Assembly (NCBI GenBank): GCA_037179515.1 | Contig: JAXCGZ010009460.1 | Span: forward strand, 52,501-116,500 | From: Halocaridina rubra | Lineage: Eukaryota; Arthropoda; Malacostraca; Decapoda; Atyidae | Direction: 5' to 3' | Length of the DNA: 64,000 nt | Shown here: positions 35,861 through 48,248 of the stretch, piece after piece | How positions within the stretch are numbered: the first letter of the stretch is position 1 | How the letters are laid out: every line of letters begins with the position of its first letter | Made by a program: the position numbers and the translations under genes | The notes under the pieces: model-generated | Told to the model about the DNA's origin: nothing | What the model saw: only the letters and a program-made list of their open reading frames with translations | Databases searched by the model: none

Positions 35861-36137
35861 GGCCGCTTTCACACCAAAGTGGCACGTCGCACTTGGCATG
35901 CTACATGGCACGGCAGTTGAAAACGAACATCCGGAAATATACGAAACTTTTCACACAGAAGTGGCGTGACACGTCCCATGTGCCACTTGCGACTTGCGTT
36001 GCGAGTCGCACGTGGCACATGAGACCTGTCACGCCACTTCTGTGTGAAAAGTTTCGTATATTTCCGGATGTTCGTTTTCAACAGCCGCGCCATGTGGCAT
36101 GCCACGTGCGTCGTGCCACTTTGGTGTGAAAGTAGCC
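35861..36137. mobile_element. Palindromic MITE, PIF/Harbinger-like (copy 2)
   Basis: Same structure as the 30.6-kb copy, slightly longer. The left end is GGCCGCTTTCACACCAAAGT and the right end ACTTTGGTGTGAAAGTAGCC. Inner arms have ACACGTCCCATGTGCCAC and GTGGCACATGAGACCTGTC. TAA lies on both sides (35858-35860 and 36138-36140). The halves could form a hairpin of well over 100 bp. Confidence 0.85.
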
Positions 36138-36600
36138 TAATCTTGCCCAGTCTCCGACTAGAGACTCCTCGTCTCCTCTTCTTACCTGTGAATCGGTTAT
36201 CATTCCTTGGAGAGAAAGATACACACTTGGAGATATCTCCTGCCCGTTCCTCCTTCACCTATTCCATACCAATTTGATATGTGCCAATTATGCACATTTA
36301 CCCTTGTGGGGGGGGGGAAATGCCACTTAATGCCATTTTTTCGGCTGTTTGATAGTAGTTGGCGCCGTCTTTGTCTGTCTTCTTAAGGTTGTGTGTTGGC
36401 TCTCACTAACACGATCATTTTGAGCTCTATAAAAGCCTCCTTATCATTATAAAGCTTCGCATGCACGGCTTCCCTATCTTATAATCACAATAACTCTACG
36501 ATTATCATGGGTTGAGGCACAAAACCTGATTTAGTGTTTTGTTTTCGAATGGGGGCGGCGGCTGTAAAGGGTGCGTTTCTGGGTTCTTTTTGGATGTGCC

Positions 36601-36603
<3 letters not shown>

Positions 36604-36651
<48 letters not shown>
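36604..36651. repeat. (GA)n microsatellite
   Basis: 48 bp of GA repeat. Confidence 0.97.
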
Positions 36652-36657
<6 letters not shown>

Positions 36658-37257
36658 TCCTAGTCCGGTCACTCAAGTAGAACTTGTTTTATAAGCATCG
36701 GTTCCAGAACCAACTCGCTCAGATTCCTATTAACAGCGACTCTCTCACATGCCATACAATCAGCAGCCATAATTATTACCTCAGAATGAGTCTTGAAGCG
36801 TTGGCAAAATTTTATATTTATTTTTATTTTTCCTCAAGCATCACGGCCCATGATTGCCAAGAATATTTTTGTTCCCGCAACTTCTCTTCAGTCAAGCACC
36901 ACAGAGGTCTAAGTTCCGAGTTATGCTTGAGAATTCCGACCATATGGATCTCGTTCATTAAGCTTCGTTGGTCTCTGGAGCCGTGAGTACGTAACGCAAT
37001 GGAAACCAAATAAATAAATCCGATACCAAGCGGCTTCCTTTCAAAGAATATAAGACCCTAAGAACTTGACCGATACTTAGAGGTATTATATTTAATTTCG
37101 ATGACGCTATTAAGTGATGCATAACATGAAGTGTGTTTACTTTAGCATACCGGTTAGAGTAACCCTTGGATGATGATGATGATAATGATAATCATAATTA
37201 TTATTATTAATAGTATTATTGCAATGTTGCATCGTTTTATGTGTCACAGTTAGCCTT

Positions 37258-37395
37258 AATGAATGGGGGTGGACACCTAAATGTCCCAAGGAGCTTAGGG
37301 GAGTGATCGAGGTATACAAGTTTCTGGTGAATGTTTGCGCTTTGACTCGGCCACCCAATTACAAGGGGAATTGCGTCTATTATATGTCTACGATT
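37258..37395 (+). repeat. Dispersed repeat, family C (copy 3)
   Basis: ATGGGGGTGGACACCTAAAT, CAAGGAGCTTAGGGGAGTGA, TTGCGCTTTGACTCGGCCAC and ATTACAAGGGGAATTGCG. Best-preserved copy of the family. Confidence 0.6.
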
Positions 37396-37461
37396 CGCAT
37401 TAAAGGCAATGCCAATGCCAGTCTTCAGTCATTATTAAACAACATTCAAGAGACTTTTTAT

Positions 37462-37610
37462 TTTATGAGTGTGACACCGGAATATGCAAGAAAATTGCCC
37501 TCTTCAATAAAGGCCCGGGTACGAAGAAAACATTAAGACGAAGAAAAAGTAAAAGGTTAAGGACAAGGCAGAGATGAGGATGGTGTTTTGTACTTCAGTG
37601 TAGTGCTATT
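37462..37610 (-). mobile_element. Jockey-type LINE 3' end
   Basis: Reversed tail: GAGTGTGACACCGGAATATG, AATAAAGGCCCGGGTACGAA, AAGGTTAAGGACAAGGCAGA. It corresponds to the CCTTGTCCTTAACC subfamily of the 11.0-kb copy. Confidence 0.72.
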
Positions 37611-37639
37611 AAAGAGATACATTTGATTATGCTAAATGG

Positions 37640-37800
37640 GAACCGTGGCAGCATAGTAGTTAGAATACTCGACTCGGAAGGTGACATACCAACCCGCAGT
37701 TGAGCTCACGGCGGGGCGTTAGGAAGGACATCTAGCCCTAAATTCCCCACAGTCCATCCTTTTGTGACCACCCCCAAATGGTGACTAATAATGGAACAAA
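37640..37800 (+). mobile_element. tRNA-like SINE, family D (copy 3)
   Basis: AACCGTGGCAGCATAGTAGT (A-box region), AATACTCGACTCGGAAGGTG, GTTGAGCTCACGGCGGGGCG (B-box region), GGAAGGACATCTAGCCC and TGACCACCCCCAAATGGTG, ending near GGAACAAAACGTAG. Confidence 0.78.
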
Positions 37801-37849
37801 ACGTAGAATAAATAAATTAATTAAATTGTTACCTGTTATGCCTGTACAA

Positions 37850-38010
37850 GCCTCAACCGTCGTGGCTTAAGTAGTAGATCGCTCTACTTGGGAGGTGATG
37901 GGCCTACGATTGAGCCCAGAGGGGTGATAGGAAGGGTATCCACCCTTAATTCTCCAGCTTCAATCTAGCTGTGACCACCCCCAAATGGGGACTAAGATAA
38001 ATTATGAAAC
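37850..38010 (+). mobile_element. tRNA-like SINE, family D (copy 4)
   Basis: AACCGTCGTGGCTTAAGTAG, CGCTCTACTTGGGAGGTGAT, CGATTGAGCCCAGAGGGGTG, GGAAGGGTATCCACCC and TGACCACCCCCAAATGGGGA. Same orientation as copy 3 and about 210 bp away, so a tandem pair. Confidence 0.78.
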
Positions 38011-38142
38011 GTAAAAATTAGTTACATGTTTAAATTCATTCAAGTGTCATACCCATTTAGCTATCCAGAAGATGTACAAGAGTAGAGTGCTTTTAAATAA
38101 ATGCATGCTATTAATAAACGTCAGTATTGATTTTAGTTGTAA

Positions 38143-38365
38143 TTTTTTTTTTATGATTGTGACACCAGAACGGGCCAAAAAATAATAAAATAAAACAGGC
38201 CTCATCGGGCCTGGGCGCGAAAAAATACATAAAGTAAAGAGAAACAGAGATGGAGAGTGTAATGACTTGTCAGATGTGAAGGGATAATAAAAGATGTGTA
38301 ATGAATATCCAAGAATACTCAGTGTAGCTGTAGGCATAGAAAAAGAACCGTAACTGAAGGCAGAC
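38143..38365 (-). mobile_element. Jockey-type LINE 3' end, subfamily with TTTTATTTTATT
   Basis: Reversed: T-run, ATGATTGTGACACCAGAACG, AATAATAAAATAAAAC, TCATCGGGCCTGGGCGCG, TGGAGAGTGTAATGACTTGT and CAGTGTAGCTGTAGGCATAG. Long match to 32.4 and 27.9 kb. Confidence 0.82.
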
Positions 38366-38461
38366 TTAACATCAAACTGGCCTGGACAGACCTATTTGAG
38401 TTCAAGAAACCTTCAGCTGTAGTATCGCAACGGGCGGCCGTTGCTTCAAATGATGCTCTAT

Positions 38462-38689
38462 TTAAGTACATAGTTTCATTTCTAAGTTGAATAAAGTTGG
38501 TACATTAATCTCGCTTTCTTTTAGGAATCTTAATTTCCTATGCATTTCGTAAGCCTTACAATCAGTTATCACTTTCTTGCTCCTTGCCTCACAATAGCAC
38601 CTAATTTTCCATTCACCAACAGCTTGGTATCTCTCACCTATAAAATTTCTACCTAAAGATCTAATGATCCTGGATGCTCTTGAATCCAT
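38462..38689 (-). CDS. Hypothetical ORF, 75 codons, unrecognised
   Basis: ATG-initiated frame whose composition is protein-like rather than repeat-derived: MDSRASRIIRSLGRNFIGER, then YCEARSKKVITDCKAYEMHR and a Leu/Glu-rich end with two further Cys-free turns. It is basic, has no signal peptide or membrane segment, and I recognise no family. It lies next to a LINE tail and a MITE, so it may be a fragment of a mobile element or chance. Low confidence that it is a gene. Confidence 0.2.
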   Translation of the reverse strand: MDSRASRIIRSLGRNFIGERYQAVGEWKIRCYCEARSKKVITDCKAYEMHRKLRFLKESEINVPTLFNLEMKLCT

Positions 38690-38781
38690 CGTCTTTAAAT
38701 ATCACAGGTGTACAGATCTCTTTCGGACCATGGGATCTGCTTATATATTAGCATTGTTATGTCTTGTAATAAAGCTTCTTT

Positions 38782-39111
38782 GGCCCGATTTCTTGAACAG
38801 TGTAAACCTAGGATACCATATTGTTAGTTAGCTAGACACACACAAATGGATTTCATAAACGCATCTGACGAGGTTCTGTGTATGGCTAGGATCCCACCGC
38901 GTCAGATGTGTTTATGAAATCCATTTGTGTGTGTCTAGCTAACAATATGGTATCCTAGGTTTACACTGGTTAAGAAAAAGGGCCTAGGATCCCGTACGGG
39001 ATCCTAGCCATACAAAGAATCGCGTCAGATGCGTTTATGAAATCCTTTTGTATGTGTCTAGCTAACTAACAATATGGTATCCTAGGTTTACACTGTTTAA
39101 GAAATCGGGCC
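38782..39111. mobile_element. Three-armed palindromic MITE
   Basis: The left arm (38782-about 38896) begins GGCCCGATTTCTTGAACAGT and continues through GTAAACCTAGGATACCATAT and GATTTCATAAACGCATCTGA. Its inverse complement occurs twice: about 38899-38983, ending AAAAAGGGCC, and about 38997-39111, ending AAGAAATCGGGCC. Between the two right arms lies a perfect 24-bp palindrome (38984-39007) centred on CCGTACGG. T residues flank both outer ends but the duplication length is unclear. No coding capacity. Confidence 0.85.
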
Positions 39112-39119
39112 TTTGTTTA

Positions 39120-39525
39120 AAAAACTTGAAGGTAGGAGGTTGAAATCCACTCTCAAGGAAGCTTCCATATCTATTTTCTTGAAATAGTAACCATCAATGA
39201 CGCAAGAGTTCCGTTCTTTGTCTCTCAACGCCGCATACCATTGTTGTTTACAAAGAGAATACATTATGCCGGTCTAGCTTTAATTATAACCTATACAAAT
39301 GGGGACATGCGAACGCCCCCGTAGCTAGCCATGTTGCCATCACTAACCATCGGATTCAAAGCACAAGGTTTAATTTTTCAGCGAGATCATTAAAGTCGTA
39401 GATTTGACAGTTGAGTAATTAAAGTCGGGCCTGCCAAATGCTGCTACGGGGTGGCTGGCTTTCCTGTGACCCTCTCCTATAGAGCTTCGTCTACTCCCCC
39501 TTCAGAATAGGGTCTTCTTCTTCCT
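39120..39525. other. Gene-free, non-repetitive stretch
   Basis: No ORF of note. GACATGCGAACGCCCCCGTA, ATTAAAGTCGTAGATTTGAC, AATTAAAGTCGGGCCTGCC and CTGCTACGGGGTGGCTGG. ATTAAAGTCG occurs twice 36 bp apart. Complex and less AT-rich than its surroundings. Nature unknown. Confidence 0.3.
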
Positions 39526-39529
39526 CTCG

Positions 39530-40440
39530 TTCTTGTAATAAACTCGGTTACTCTTGTTATTGTAGTTGTTAAACGTGTTTTTATGGTTGTAATAGTAGTC
39601 GTTGTGGTTGCTACTGTTACAGTTATTCTAGTTTTTATTAATGTGCTTGTTAAATAGTTGTTAAAAACAGTTTCTCATCAATTAATAAGCTCTGTTAATC
39701 TTGTTATTGTAGTTGTTGCCCGTGTACTTGCGATTGTAATAGTGGTCGTTTTGGTTGCTACTGTTATTACAGTTACTGTTTGTTTTTATTATTTATTTAT
39801 TATTAAAAATATCTATTAATCTTTTTTTTTTGTAGTTGTTAGGCTTGTTTTTATGGTTGTAAGATTGGTCGTTGTGGTTGCTACTGTTACACTTATTCTA
39901 GTTTTCTTATAAATGTTGTTTAAATGGTTATTCAGAACGTAAATGGCCATCTAGTTAATAAATTCTTTGAAGTGTTGTTATGGTTGTTAAGAACGGAATT
40001 GGCCATGTAGTTAATAAATTCTTTGAAGTGTTGTTATGGTTGTTAAGAACGCAATTGGCCATCTAGTTAATAAATTCTTTGAAGTAGGGTTATGGTTGTT
40101 AAGAACGGAATTGGTCCTCTAGCTAATAAATTCTTTAGAACTGTTGTTATGGTTGTTAAGAACGGAATTGGCCATATGATTAATAAATTCTGTCAAATGT
40201 TGTTATGGTTGTTAAGAACGGAATTGGCCATCTAGTTTATAAATTCTTTGAAATGTTGTTATGGTTGTTAAGAACGGAATTGGCCACCTAGTTAATAAAT
40301 TCTGGGAAGTGTTGTTATGGTTGTTAAGAACGGAATTGGCCATCTAGTTAATAAATTCTGCGAAGTGTAATTATGATTGTAATAGTAGTCGTTGTGGTTG
40401 CTACTGTTACAGGTACTCTTGTTTATTTCAAGTACTATTT
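39530..40440. repeat. Composite satellite with 56-bp core array
   Basis: Core: GAACGGAATTGGCCATCTAG and TTAATAAATTCTTTGAAGTG repeat with GGCCAT at 39945, 40001, 40057, 40113, 40170, 40226, 40282 and 40338, a 56-bp period. Outer level: GTAATAGTAGTCGTTGTGG then TTGCTACTGTTAC at about 39589, 39736, 39859 and 40379. So a larger unit (about 125-150 bp) surrounds an internally expanded 56-bp segment. Confidence 0.93.
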
Positions 40441-40497
40441 AAATGGTTATGAAAAGCGAACTAGCGCTTCTGGGTGATTTGCACACTTGGTACGATT

Positions 40498-40499
<2 letters not shown>

Positions 40500-40531
<32 letters not shown>
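40500..40531. repeat. (AT)n microsatellite
   Basis: 32 bp AT just upstream of a SINE-A. Confidence 0.95.
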
Positions 40532-40535
<4 letters not shown>

Positions 40536-40540
40536 ACCAA

Positions 40541-40741
40541 AGTCACCGTGGCTCAAGCGGTAGCGTTCGCGACTTTGAGGTGTCAGGTCGAGGGTTCGCG
40601 CCCCGTCACGGTCTGAGGTTAGCAAGGGCATGCACTCAGGGTAACGATTAAATTTGCTAAAGCAAGTCTTTTGCAAGAAGGCAACCGTCCTAGCTCTTGG
40701 TAGAAAAGGGAGTCCGTGACGTAAAACCGTAACACACATTC
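40541..40741 (+). mobile_element. SINE-A (copy 6), full length, target duplication
   Basis: Best tRNA-like head: GTCACCGTGGCTCAAGCGGT, then GGTCGAGGGTTCGCGCCCC, body, and 3' end GTGACGTAAAACCGTAAC. ATATCCCTACCAA (40528-40540) and ATATCCCTAGCAA (40742-40754) match at 12 of 13 positions. Confidence 0.92.
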
Positions 40742-40928
40742 ATATCCCTAGCAACTACACCAGATACCGAGTCAGGTAACAAATGGTATTTTTTATCGAA
40801 TGTACTTACGTTTTCCAGGTACATATTTTATTTACTCACTTTATTTATTTTTTATATATCGTTAGATGGTATATCCTCATGAGGGAAAGGGTCTCCTCTA
40901 TTTCGAATTGCTTTTTTAGAAATTACAC

Positions 40929-40929
<1 letters not shown>

Positions 40930-40965
<36 letters not shown>

Positions 40966-41083
40966 GCTATGAGGATGACTTAATGAGTCGTATGCTAATG
41001 AAGTCCCATTATTGCAATTGCACACTGACAGGCGATATATGGGAAGAAGGGTGGGAACCATCAGAGGGGTAGGAGTGAGAGCG

Positions 41084-41123
<40 letters not shown>
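40930..41123. repeat. (GA)n pair
   Basis: GA tracts at 40930-40961 and 41088-41123 in a purine-rich neighbourhood. Confidence 0.95.
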
Positions 41124-41124
<1 letters not shown>

Positions 41125-41268
41125 ATCAGAAGGGGAGAAGCAAGAGGGGAAAACAACGATCAGGGACTTCCAAGGGAAAGAGGAGGCCATTGGAAGAGGG
41201 GAGAAAACTAAGTGAACGAGAGAGAGAATGAGAAAACGAATGAGATTGGAGAAAGATGGTAAATTGGG

Positions 41269-41429
<161 letters not shown>

Positions 41430-41499
41430 GAAGCCTCATGATGTTTGATTTTTTTTACTTCTTTTATCTGTCTGTCTATATACTAGGGGCTAATTTCCC

Positions 41500-41645
41500 C
41501 TTATGAATGTGGGTGGCTGAGTCAAAGCAAAATACTTTTACTCTTTACGGGAAGAAAATATAGAGGAAGGGATTCCCAGTCCCCCCGCTCCGCCCCTTTC
41601 AGTCGAATTTTCTGACATGCAGGAGAACACGGAAGTATTCTCCTG
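41500..41645 (-). repeat. Dispersed repeat, family B (copy 4)
   Basis: Reversed: CCCCTTATGAATGTGGGTGG, CTGAGTCAAAGCAAAATACT, GGAAGGGATTCCCAGTCCCC, CGCTCCGCCCCTTTCAGTCG and AGGAGAACACGGAAGTATTC. Confidence 0.83.
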
Positions 41646-41748
41646 AAGTAAAATAGGGGAATATACGAGATTTATACGGAATTTTTTAAGCCTAAATGCG
41701 GACCCCAAAATATCCTAGAAGGATGAGCCGAAGTAGAATGATATATAC

Positions 41749-41980
<232 letters not shown>

Positions 41981-42387
41981 GCTAGGGAACTGCAGTGATA
42001 TAATATTTTTAGAAGGGTTACAACATTTTAGGGCATTGGAAAGAGGGGAGAGAGATAGTAAGATAGAGACATGAACGAAATAGATAAGTCAGATAAACAG
42101 ACTAACATACAGTAACACTTGCATTTGAGTGCAGAAGTGTTAATCTGAGGACGACTTTAAAAATGGAAAGAAGCAAGTAAAAAAATAAATCTTTGAAAAA
42201 TTCGAAGTTTCTTATATTTCACATCTTGTTTTTTTTTTTCATTTTTATGGAAATAGAAATAGTGATAATAATGATAATGGTAATATTTTAACAGTTTTAG
42301 TTTGTTTAATTCCTATCTGCATTATCTGATAAGTTATAACAAATTTTAACTTCCTTTACATCCTTCTTCCCATTTTCTTCTGCAAAA

Positions 42388-42608
42388 AAGCCTTCTGGCT
42401 AGTACAGTGGTAACGCGCTGTCCTCTCAGTCGCGAGGTCGACGGATTGAGCCCCGTCCAGGCAAGGGAGATTAAGCTGTTTACTGGAGAGGTTACTGCTA
42501 TGGCTGGACAGTACAGGGGGGGGGCTGTGCCAGCTGACGCCCGCCTTACGGGTCCTCCATGACCCATTCCACCCATTCTTGGGTGGAGAATCTAAAAAAA
42601 AAAAAAAA
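42388..42608 (+). mobile_element. tRNA-derived SINE, family F, with poly(A) tail
   Basis: CTGGCTAGTACAGTGGTAAC (A-box region), CTCTCAGTCGCGAGG, CGACGGATTGAGCCCCGTCC (B-box region), a body ending GGGTGGAGAATCT and an A17 tail. Unlike SINE-A it has a clear A tail. Flanks share only short TTCTGC, so the target duplication is uncertain. Confidence 0.8.
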
Positions 42609-42844
42609 ATTCTGCTAAGGCATTCATCTCCCCATTTCTTCCGCCATTTTGAGCATACGAAACAACTAGGAAATTAACATTTCATTTTGTCTATTGGTCA
42701 CAGAAAATATCTTGAAACATACAGTGCTTTGAAATACCCTAATAAATGACGGATAAACTTTCAGATGGAGAAGTATTATGACTTCTGTGTCGGGGTCACG
42801 GTAGAGTCAGAATGCTCTAACATTCCATCTTATTCAAACTTTTA

Positions 42845-43010
42845 TATCCTTGAAGACCATAATGGCTGAGTGGTCAGAGTGCTCGACTCTGGATATGACA
42901 GACCTACGATCGAGTCTTAAATCCCCAAGCAACTCCTTTTCAAGGAGCAGTAGTCGGTTTGATCCCACTGATAAACTGGAAGACCTACTTTGGAGTGGAA
43001 ATTAAAAAAT
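42845..43010 (+). mobile_element. tRNA-like SINE relic, D-like
   Basis: CATAATGGCTGAGTGGTCAG and AGTGCTCGACTCTGG form a tRNA-like 5' part. CCTACGATCGAGTCTTAAAT is a decayed B-box region. The body differs from family D copies. Confidence 0.55.
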
Positions 43011-43049
43011 TCCTTAATATTTTCTATATCTACATATAGTTCCTGCCTT

Positions 43050-43230
43050 TCACCCAGGAGATCCCAGGTTCGATCATTCAGGGTGGTCCGTACAGCATAT
43101 CCTCATCAGAACACTTAAGAATAATATAGATTAGCAGACTCCCTCGGGTGGTAGGCCCTGTCATCTCAGCAGGCTGAGTGAGTGCATCTAACTTTCGATA
43201 AGGTCAAAAACCGTCTGTAAAGCAGCTCGC
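43050..43230 (+). mobile_element. Possible tRNA-like SINE relic
   Basis: ATCCCAGGTTCGATCATTCA is B-box-like. CCTGTCATCTCAGCAGGCTG with GAGTGAGTGCATC resembles CCTGTCATCTAAGCAAGATA, ATTGAGTGCATC near 46388. Low confidence. Confidence 0.3.
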
Positions 43231-43538
43231 ATAGTAAATAAGAGATAGAGAGAGAGTAGTTTTGCCATCACACTCTGAATGTCTCAACTATATAAAGCCA
43301 TCGCTGAAATGTTATTAGAAAAAAGTAACTAATAATCATTTCTATAATCTTGATGATGGTTTGTCCACTAACTTGCTGCATAGTAATTTTCCTCACAGTT
43401 TTTATTTGCGTATCTGTCTACCTATCTATTTCCTGGATATTTTCTTCCGGGCGTAGTTTTATTTATTCAATGTTTATTACACTTGTATAAAAAATACTCG
43501 TTAGAGCATAAAGCGTAATCATTCAGAGATATGAATAA

Positions 43539-43710
<172 letters not shown>

Positions 43711-43869
43711 ATAGAAATAGGTAAAATCCTCTCTGGTGAGTAAAGAATTACTATATTATTGACCCTACATTCGGATAATGTCACAAATTAAGAGGTTAAA
43801 AATAAATAGATTAATAAATACTACTATTACTATTACTACTACTCATTCACATATATTCTTTTCTTCATA

Positions 43870-44550
43870 AAGTTCTCTTGCTGCCCTCTTCATCTTTTGA
43901 TTTTTCGTACTCGGCTCTCCATTCATTTATATTTTTTTTTCTTTCTCTTCGTGCGTTCCTTTATCTTTTATTTTTGGGTATTCATATTTTCTTCTCGTGT
44001 CCCTCTTATTTATAGTAACTTTACCTTCCCTCTTCTAACTTTTTCTAGTTTTTTCCTTATCTGGTCTCTTATGCTTGTTCCTCAATTTTCCTTCTTTATC
44101 CTTCACCTCCTCCTATTCCTACTTTTCCTCTTATTCTTCTCTATCCTTTCTTTCTGAGGCGGCAGGTCCAGGGTTCGCGCCCCGTCACGGACTGAGGTTA
44201 GTAAGGGCATACACTCAGGGTAACGATTACATTTGCCAAAACAAGTCCTTCGTAAGAAGGCAACCGTCCTAGCCCTCAGTAGAAAAGGGAGTTCGTGACG
44301 TAAAACCGAATCCAATCCATCCTTCACCTCCTCCTATTCCTACTTTTCCTCTTATTCTTCTCTATCCTTTCCACTCATTTTCCCCTTTTTTCAGAAAAAT
44401 TTCCCTCTTTATTTCCTTAATTTAGCATTTTTTTCCCATTTTTTTGGCCTATCTCCTCTCTTCTGCTTGTTCCTCACATTGTCTTTTTTCCTCTATTTCC
44501 TCCTCTTGCTCCTCCTCTTTCTCCTCTTCCTCTTACTGCAATACTCCTCT
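43870..44550. other. Pyrimidine-rich domain carrying a SINE
   Basis: Plus strand is strongly C/T-rich on both sides of the SINE at 44151-44318 (TTCCTCTTATTCTTCTCTAT, CTCCTCTTGCTCCTCCTCTT). Open frames reflect composition. Confidence 0.75.
44151..44318 (+). mobile_element. SINE-A (copy 7), 5'-truncated, 53-bp perfect flanking repeats
   Basis: Starts TTTCTGAGGCGGCAGGTCCA, so the A-box part is missing. It keeps GGGTTCGCGCCCCGTCACGG, the body and the 3' end GTGACGTAAAACCGAATCCA. The 53 bases before it (44098-44150) recur without mismatch immediately after it (44319-44371). That is far longer than the 13-17 bp duplications of the other copies. Confidence 0.93.
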
Positions 44551-44773
44551 TCCTGCGTGAACGTGGGGAAACAGATTTATGGTGAAAGGGAGGTTCAATA
44601 GCTGTGACAGTGGGTGTGTAAATATGGAAGCTTCAGTTACAACAATTATTGGTGCGCACATGTATGTAGGGTAAATTGTGTAAGTGCAAGCACTCATGTA
44701 CATATATGTATATGTACAGATGACGTCATTTACGAAAATTATATTTGCACACATTTATGTACGTGTAAAGGAC

Positions 44774-45239
<466 letters not shown>

Positions 45240-45409
45240 GGTGTAACGGCTGAGAATTGTTTTTATTATTGTGATTTTTGTCTCAGTTGGAAAAAGAAGA
45301 CTCTTGCACCTCTGCCCATGTGATGAATGCTGCGTCTTGACCGTTTGGCTTCCTGATTTTCAGAACAAGAGAGATTTAAGACAGAACGATAGCAAATGTG
45401 TTGGGTTCC

Positions 45410-45992
45410 AAGTTTCTGTACTTCCTTGTTAAGCGTCTCTTGTGGATAACCAAGTTAGAGGAAGAGAGTTGAATGGCAACTTACTTTCGCAACAAGATTT
45501 TGCAGGAAAATGTGATTCAGTTCTCAAAGGAGACTGGAAACATGTCAGACCCTGAGGAAGTGTGTTTTATCCACAACTGTGCTCCATGCTCTCGCGCAAA
45601 TGAGGGGCAAAATCTGATGAAGGACTCGGGCAAAATCTGTTGAAGGATCTGGGCAAATCTGATGAAGGACTCTGGGCAAAATCTGTTGAAGGACTCTGGG
45701 AATGACTTGTTTTTCGATTGAACCGAATAGCCCGGAAATTCACCGGACATCAACCCTGCCGAACACATTGGAGCAATCCTGAAAGACAGAATGGAGGCCA
45801 AGAGGCTCCAGAAACATGACGTTCTTCGGTATTCAGAAGACAAGCATGTGAGACATCTGCATGGTATATATGAGGGTCCTGAGTTCGACACTCATTTCTT
45901 GTGTGTCGCTGCTCAGATCATACACGTCAAGATTGCAGGCTGTGCGAAACTCGTATGGCTTCCGTATCGACTATTAAGGGCATGACAGATTC
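45410..45992 (+). pseudogene. Tc1/mariner-type transposase relic
   Basis: The catalytic region of a DDE transposase in three frames. Segment 1 (from 45473): YFRNKILQENVIQFSKE, then EEVCFIHNCAPCSRA, which corresponds to the family's HDNAPCH-type motif with N where the second catalytic Asp is expected. Segment 2 (about 45728 on): PGNSPDINPAEHIGAILKDR, the NSPDLNPIE-type motif containing the third catalytic acid (Glu retained), preceded by a stop in place of the usual Trp. Segment 3 (about 45908-45992): SLLRSYTSRLQAVRNSYGFR then IDY and a stop, the C-terminus. Four tandem 23-24-bp units (45605-45700) sit between the two catalytic motifs. It is dead. Terminal inverted repeats were not found. Confidence 0.82.
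45605..45700 (+). repeat. 23-bp tandem repeat inside the transposase relic
   Basis: Four units of GGGCAAAATCTGATGAAGGA+CTC start at 45605, 45628, 45651 and 45674. They sit within transposase-derived sequence and shift its frame. Confidence 0.93.
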
Positions 45993-46167
45993 TCTGGATT
46001 TTATGCAATACATATGTGCAATAAGTTGTACTGTTCTTTTACTCGTTGTTTTTATGCCCTTCGTAGCAAAAGGTTATGTACCACCCTGTATATTGTTAAG
46101 TACCGCCTGTATATCTTTGTATGTGTACGTGAATGTATTCACGGTCAGTTGTACATGTACAGTAAAA

Positions 46168-46825
<658 letters not shown>

Positions 46826-46910
<85 letters not shown>

Positions 46911-46940
46911 TATATCACACACACACACACACACGCACAC
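46826..46940. repeat. (AT)n-(AC)n compound microsatellite
   Basis: About 90 bp AT, then about 20 bp AC. Confidence 0.97.
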
Positions 46941-47312
46941 GCCGTACACCCTATATCTTCTCTTTTCTTTCATTAACATATTATAATATGCATTTAAAGT
47001 TTCCACGAGTGCATACCCATAAAACATCACTTCAAACAGGCTATATTAAAAGGCACATTATTCATCTCTGTCTACACGGTGCTTCATGACTCGTAGTTTG
47101 GGCATCAACATGGACGCCTTTTATGATGCCCGCAAAGGTGTAGTAAACAATAATAATAGTAATGATGGTCCTTGTTAATTGTTACAGCTCGTAATTTGAA
47201 CCGCTGAACACGGGTTCACAGAATGCTAAATGACAGACTGATAAACTAGGCAGAACCTATAAACCTTTCAAAGAGCGTCCTTACGACACTGCTCAATTTC
47301 TATTTTATGTAT

Positions 47313-47438
<126 letters not shown>

Positions 47439-47586
47439 TATTCTTATTTTATTTGCTATTTAAATTAACCAAGCGGTTCTATTATAACTGCTAAAATACA
47501 TACAGCATTCTCTCTCTCTCTCATTCTTATGTTATATAGATTTTTCTATATATCAACCATACACTGCAACTCTCACTGCTAAAGTA

Positions 47587-48191
<605 letters not shown>

Positions 48192-48247
<56 letters not shown>
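48192..48247. repeat. (CT)n microsatellite, right of inserted LINE
   Basis: 56 bp CT. Confidence 0.98.

Positions 48248-48248
<1 letters not shown>

Noticed and set aside
35782..36258. 115- and 129-codon ORFs on opposite strands
   Set aside because: Both traverse the palindromic MITE, and their similarity to each other comes from its inverted arms.
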